NCBI GenBank assembly: GCA_030653935.1
Contig: JAURYL010000087.1
Span: 1 to 64,000 of the forward strand
Direction of reading: 5' to 3'
Source: Pseudomonadota bacterium
Lineage (GTDB): Bacteria; Pseudomonadota; Gammaproteobacteria; Burkholderiales; Thiobacillaceae
Length of the DNA: 64,000 nucleotides
Below the pieces are notes generated by a model, which did no database searches, had not been told where the DNA came from, and saw only the letters and a program-made list of their open reading frames with translations. The translations under genes were made by a program, and so were the position numbers. How positions within the stretch are numbered: position 1 is the stretch's first letter; each line of letters starts with the position of its first letter. Shown one piece after another: positions 62,030 through 64,000 of the stretch.

Positions 62030-63365
62030 CGGGCCGATCACGGCCCCATGCCCCACCCGATAACGGAATCGCCAACCAGAACCCGGCGCCGCCTTTCAGG
62101 CGCGGCTTGGCGGCGATTTTCCAGCCCTGGGTTTCCGCCAGTTGCCGGGCGATGGCCAGGCCGATGCCGCTGCCGCCAGTTTCACGATTGCGCGAGGGAT
62201 CAAGGCGGAAGAAGGGGCGGAATACCGCCTCGCGCATTTCGCTGGGGATGCCCGGCCCGGAATCGCGCACACCGATCAGCAGGCCGCCGGCGCAACGCCG
62301 TCGCACCAGTTGCAGGCGCCCCGGCCCGGCGTAGCGCAGGGCGTTTTCCAGCAGGTTGGTAATGATGCGCCGTAGCGCCAGCGGGGCGATGGCCACCCGG
62401 CACACCGGCGCCTCGGCGCGCAACCGGGTTTGCCCGGGCGAGCGCGCCTCCGCCGCTTCGAGTAGTTCAGCCAGCAGCGCGTCGATGTCGGTGACTTGCG
62501 CTTCCTCACGCTCCTGGGCGCGGGCGAGTTCCAGTTGCGCGGCGATGAGGCTTTCCATTTCCGCGACATCGCGCTCCATGCGCACGATCAGCGGCGAAGC
62601 ACGTTCCTCGGCGAGCATACCCAGGGCCATCTTGAGGCGGCCGAGCGGGCTGCGCAGATCGTGCGAGACACCGGCCAGCAACGTGCCCTGGTTCTCGCGC
62701 CGCGCCGCGAGCTGAGTGGCGGTCTGGTTGAACACGCGCGCCAGATCGGCCAGTTCCTGCTCACCCGCTTCCGGCAGGTGTGGCGGCCGCTCGCCGGCGC
62801 CGATCTGGCGCGCGGCCTCGGCCAACCGCGCCACCGGCGCGCTGACTCGGCGCGCGAGCAGCCAGGCGGTGGCCAGCGTGACCAGGAGGCCAGCGACGAT
62901 GCTCCAGGCCAGGGCGTGAGTCGGGCGCGGGGCGATCAACTCCCTGGCGAAGCTGAAGCGCAAGACGCGACTGGCCATGCGGATGTCCGCATGGAAACGG
63001 CCGTCCGTGGTTTCCGCCACATGCGGCGAGTTCTCCGGGTCGAGGCGGGCGAGCAGCGCCGAACGCAGGAAGTTCAGATAGGGGTGATGGCCGATTTCAT
63101 CGCCCAGAGGCGTACTGACCAGTTGCATCTCCAGGCCATGGCTCACCCGCAGTTCCACCTCGAAATCAGGCCGTGTGGCCGGCGGCAGTTCCACCCAGGT
63201 TCGCGCGGAGAGCACCAGCAGGCCGGCCAGATCGTCGGCCGAACGCTGAGCCAGCGGCTGCATGAGGTAGACGAAGATGGCCGCGCCGGAGGCAAGCTGA
63301 AACACCAGCAAACCCGCCGCGACGATCAACGCGGTGCGGCGAAACAGGGACTGATGCGGCTTCAC
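62025..63365 (-). CDS. EnvZ-type sensor histidine kinase
   Basis: A 446-residue kinase: TM1 (about residues 12-35), periplasmic sensor (36-150), TM2 (about 153-172), HAMP, HisKA with phospho-His235 in GVSHDLRSPL, and HATPase (NLLENALRYA, DSGPGI, GSGIGLAIA). The start is GTG overlapping the regulator's stop (63362-63365). The stimulus is unknown. Confidence 0.93.
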   Translation of the reverse strand: MKPHQSLFRRTALIVAAGLLVFQLASGAAIFVYLMQPLAQRSADDLAGLLVLSARTWVELPPATRPDFEVELRVSHGLEMQLVSTPLGDEIGHHPYLNFLRSALLARLDPENSPHVAETTDGRFHADIRMASRVLRFSFARELIAPRPTHALAWSIVAGLLVTLATAWLLARRVSAPVARLAEAARQIGAGERPPHLPEAGEQELADLARVFNQTATQLAARRENQGTLLAGVSHDLRSPLGRLKMALGMLAEERASPLIVRMERDVAEMESLIAAQLELARAQEREEAQVTDIDALLAELLEAAEARSPGQTRLRAEAPVCRVAIAPLALRRIITNLLENALRYAGPGRLQLVRRRCAGGLLIGVRDSGPGIPSEMREAVFRPFFRLDPSRNRETGGSGIGLAIARQLAETQGWKIAAKPRLKGGAGFWLAIPLSGGAWGRDRPV

Positions 63366-64000
63366 TGCGCGCTTTCGCCACGCGGCGAGAATAGATAGCC
63401 CTCTCCCCAGATGGTGCGCAGGTAGACCGGCGCTTCCGGATTCGGCTCGATCTTGCGACGCAGGCGGGTCACCCGAACGTCGACGCTGCGGTCGAAGGGC
63501 GCGCGTTCGTAACCCTTGACCAGGGTGATCAGGTGATCGCGGGTCAGCACCTGGTTGGGATGTTCGAGAAAGATACGCAACAGGGTGAATTCGCCGGAGG
63601 TCAGGTTGATTTCACGGCCGTCGCGCGCCAGGACATGGGTGGCGAGGTCGAGCCGGAAGGGGCCGAATGTAGCAACCCCGGTAGCCACCCCGGACGCCAC
63701 ACCCGTTTCTTTCGCCGCGCTGTCGGCACTGCCGCGACGCAGCACCGCACGCACGCGCGCCAGTAGTTCGCGCGGGCCGAACGGTTTCGCCAGATAGTCG
63801 TCGGCGCCGAGTTCCAGGCCCACCACCCGGTCCACCTCCTCGCCGCGCGCCGAAACGATGATCACCGGCGGGCCGCCATCGGCGCGCAACCATTTCAGCA
63901 GGCTCAAGCCATCCTCGCCCGGCAGCATCAGATCGAGCACCACCAGGTCGGCGCCTCGCGCCGCCATGCGGGCACGAAAAGCGGCGCCATCACCCACGCC
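63362..64000 (-). CDS. OmpR-family response regulator, N terminus beyond the window
   Basis: About 213 residues are visible; the receiver's beginning lies off the right edge. Phospho-acceptor Asp in LVVLDLMLPGEDG and Lys in LAKPFGPRELL are present; the winged-helix DNA-binding domain ends SVDVRVTRLRRKIEPNPEAPVYLRTIWGEGYLF. The interdomain linker has the short repeat GVASGVATGVAT. Coupled to the kinase downstream. Confidence 0.93.
   Translation of the reverse strand, partial: GVGDGAAFRARMAARGADLVVLDLMLPGEDGLSLLKWLRADGGPPVIIVSARGEEVDRVVGLELGADDYLAKPFGPRELLARVRAVLRRGSADSAAKETGVASGVATGVATFGPFRLDLATHVLARDGREINLTSGEFTLLRIFLEHPNQVLTRDHLITLVKGYERAPFDRSVDVRVTRLRRKIEPNPEAPVYLRTIWGEGYLFSPRGESAQ

Overview
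The window looks like a stretch of chromosome from a high-GC betaproteobacterium. Several local gene orders are the ones I know from that class: tRNA-Tyr/Gly/Thr-tuf, lolB-ispE-tRNA-Gln-prs-rplY-pth-ychF, and ftsY-ftsE-ftsX divergent from two M16 peptidase genes, rsmD, coaD and a ferredoxin gene. Species cannot be named from sequence alone. There is no rRNA, CRISPR array, prophage or complete insertion sequence.

Layout. 1-8.3 kb (minus strand): translation and housekeeping genes, with four tRNAs and a strong promoter for the tRNA-tuf unit. 8.4-11.3 kb: mutM and a dynamin-like GTPase. 11.4-15.2 kb: molybdenum cofactor genes moaE, moaD, moeA, mobB and divergent moaA, with a 158-bp MITE-like element between moaD and moaE. 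15.2-16.3 kb: a self-contained 34-residue membrane-peptide gene, then rpoH with a perfect CIRCE element in its leader. 16.4-23.5 kb: an accessory two-partner secretion locus (TpsB, TpsA, sulfotransferase) with a vapBC module set in the middle; both tps genes carry frameshifts. 23.5-30.3 kb: the ftsX/ftsE/ftsY and M16/rsmD/coaD/ferredoxin core block, with a 16-bp perfect inverted repeat between ftsE and ftsX. 30.4-35.2 kb: a PilZ-like protein, two thioredoxin-fold proteins, and a TolC-like/HlyD-like pair. 35.3-41.5 kb: a small unknown gene and a 1870-residue RTX protein carrying two blocks of exactly seven propeller-type repeats. 41.9-53.6 kb: a Y-family polymerase behind two identical palindromes, envelope and redox genes, a two-component pair flanking an outer-membrane protein, lipoproteins, an AIM24-type protein and SixA. 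53.8-60.2 kb (minus): an EAL/HDOD protein and a chemotaxis operon cheV-cheV-cheY-cheZ-cheA. 60.4-64 kb: an acyl-CoA-synthetase-like ligase and an EnvZ/OmpR-type pair that runs off the window end.

How it fits together. The housekeeping blocks are tightly packed, with many 4-nt ATGA overlaps that imply translational coupling. The accessory islands mostly concern the cell surface and signalling: a TPS exoprotein possibly modified by a sulfotransferase, a large type I-secreted RTX adhesin or enzyme near TolC/HlyD components, c-di-GMP-type proteins, and chemotaxis. Intergenic gaps are rich in dispersed palindromic repeats of at least five families. The most noteworthy items are the twin seven-repeat RTX protein, the phase-variation-like C9 tract in the TpsB signal peptide, the CIRCE-rpoH arrangement, the possible ftsX translational hairpin, and the GAAC-N4-GTTC operators in front of the Y-family polymerase.
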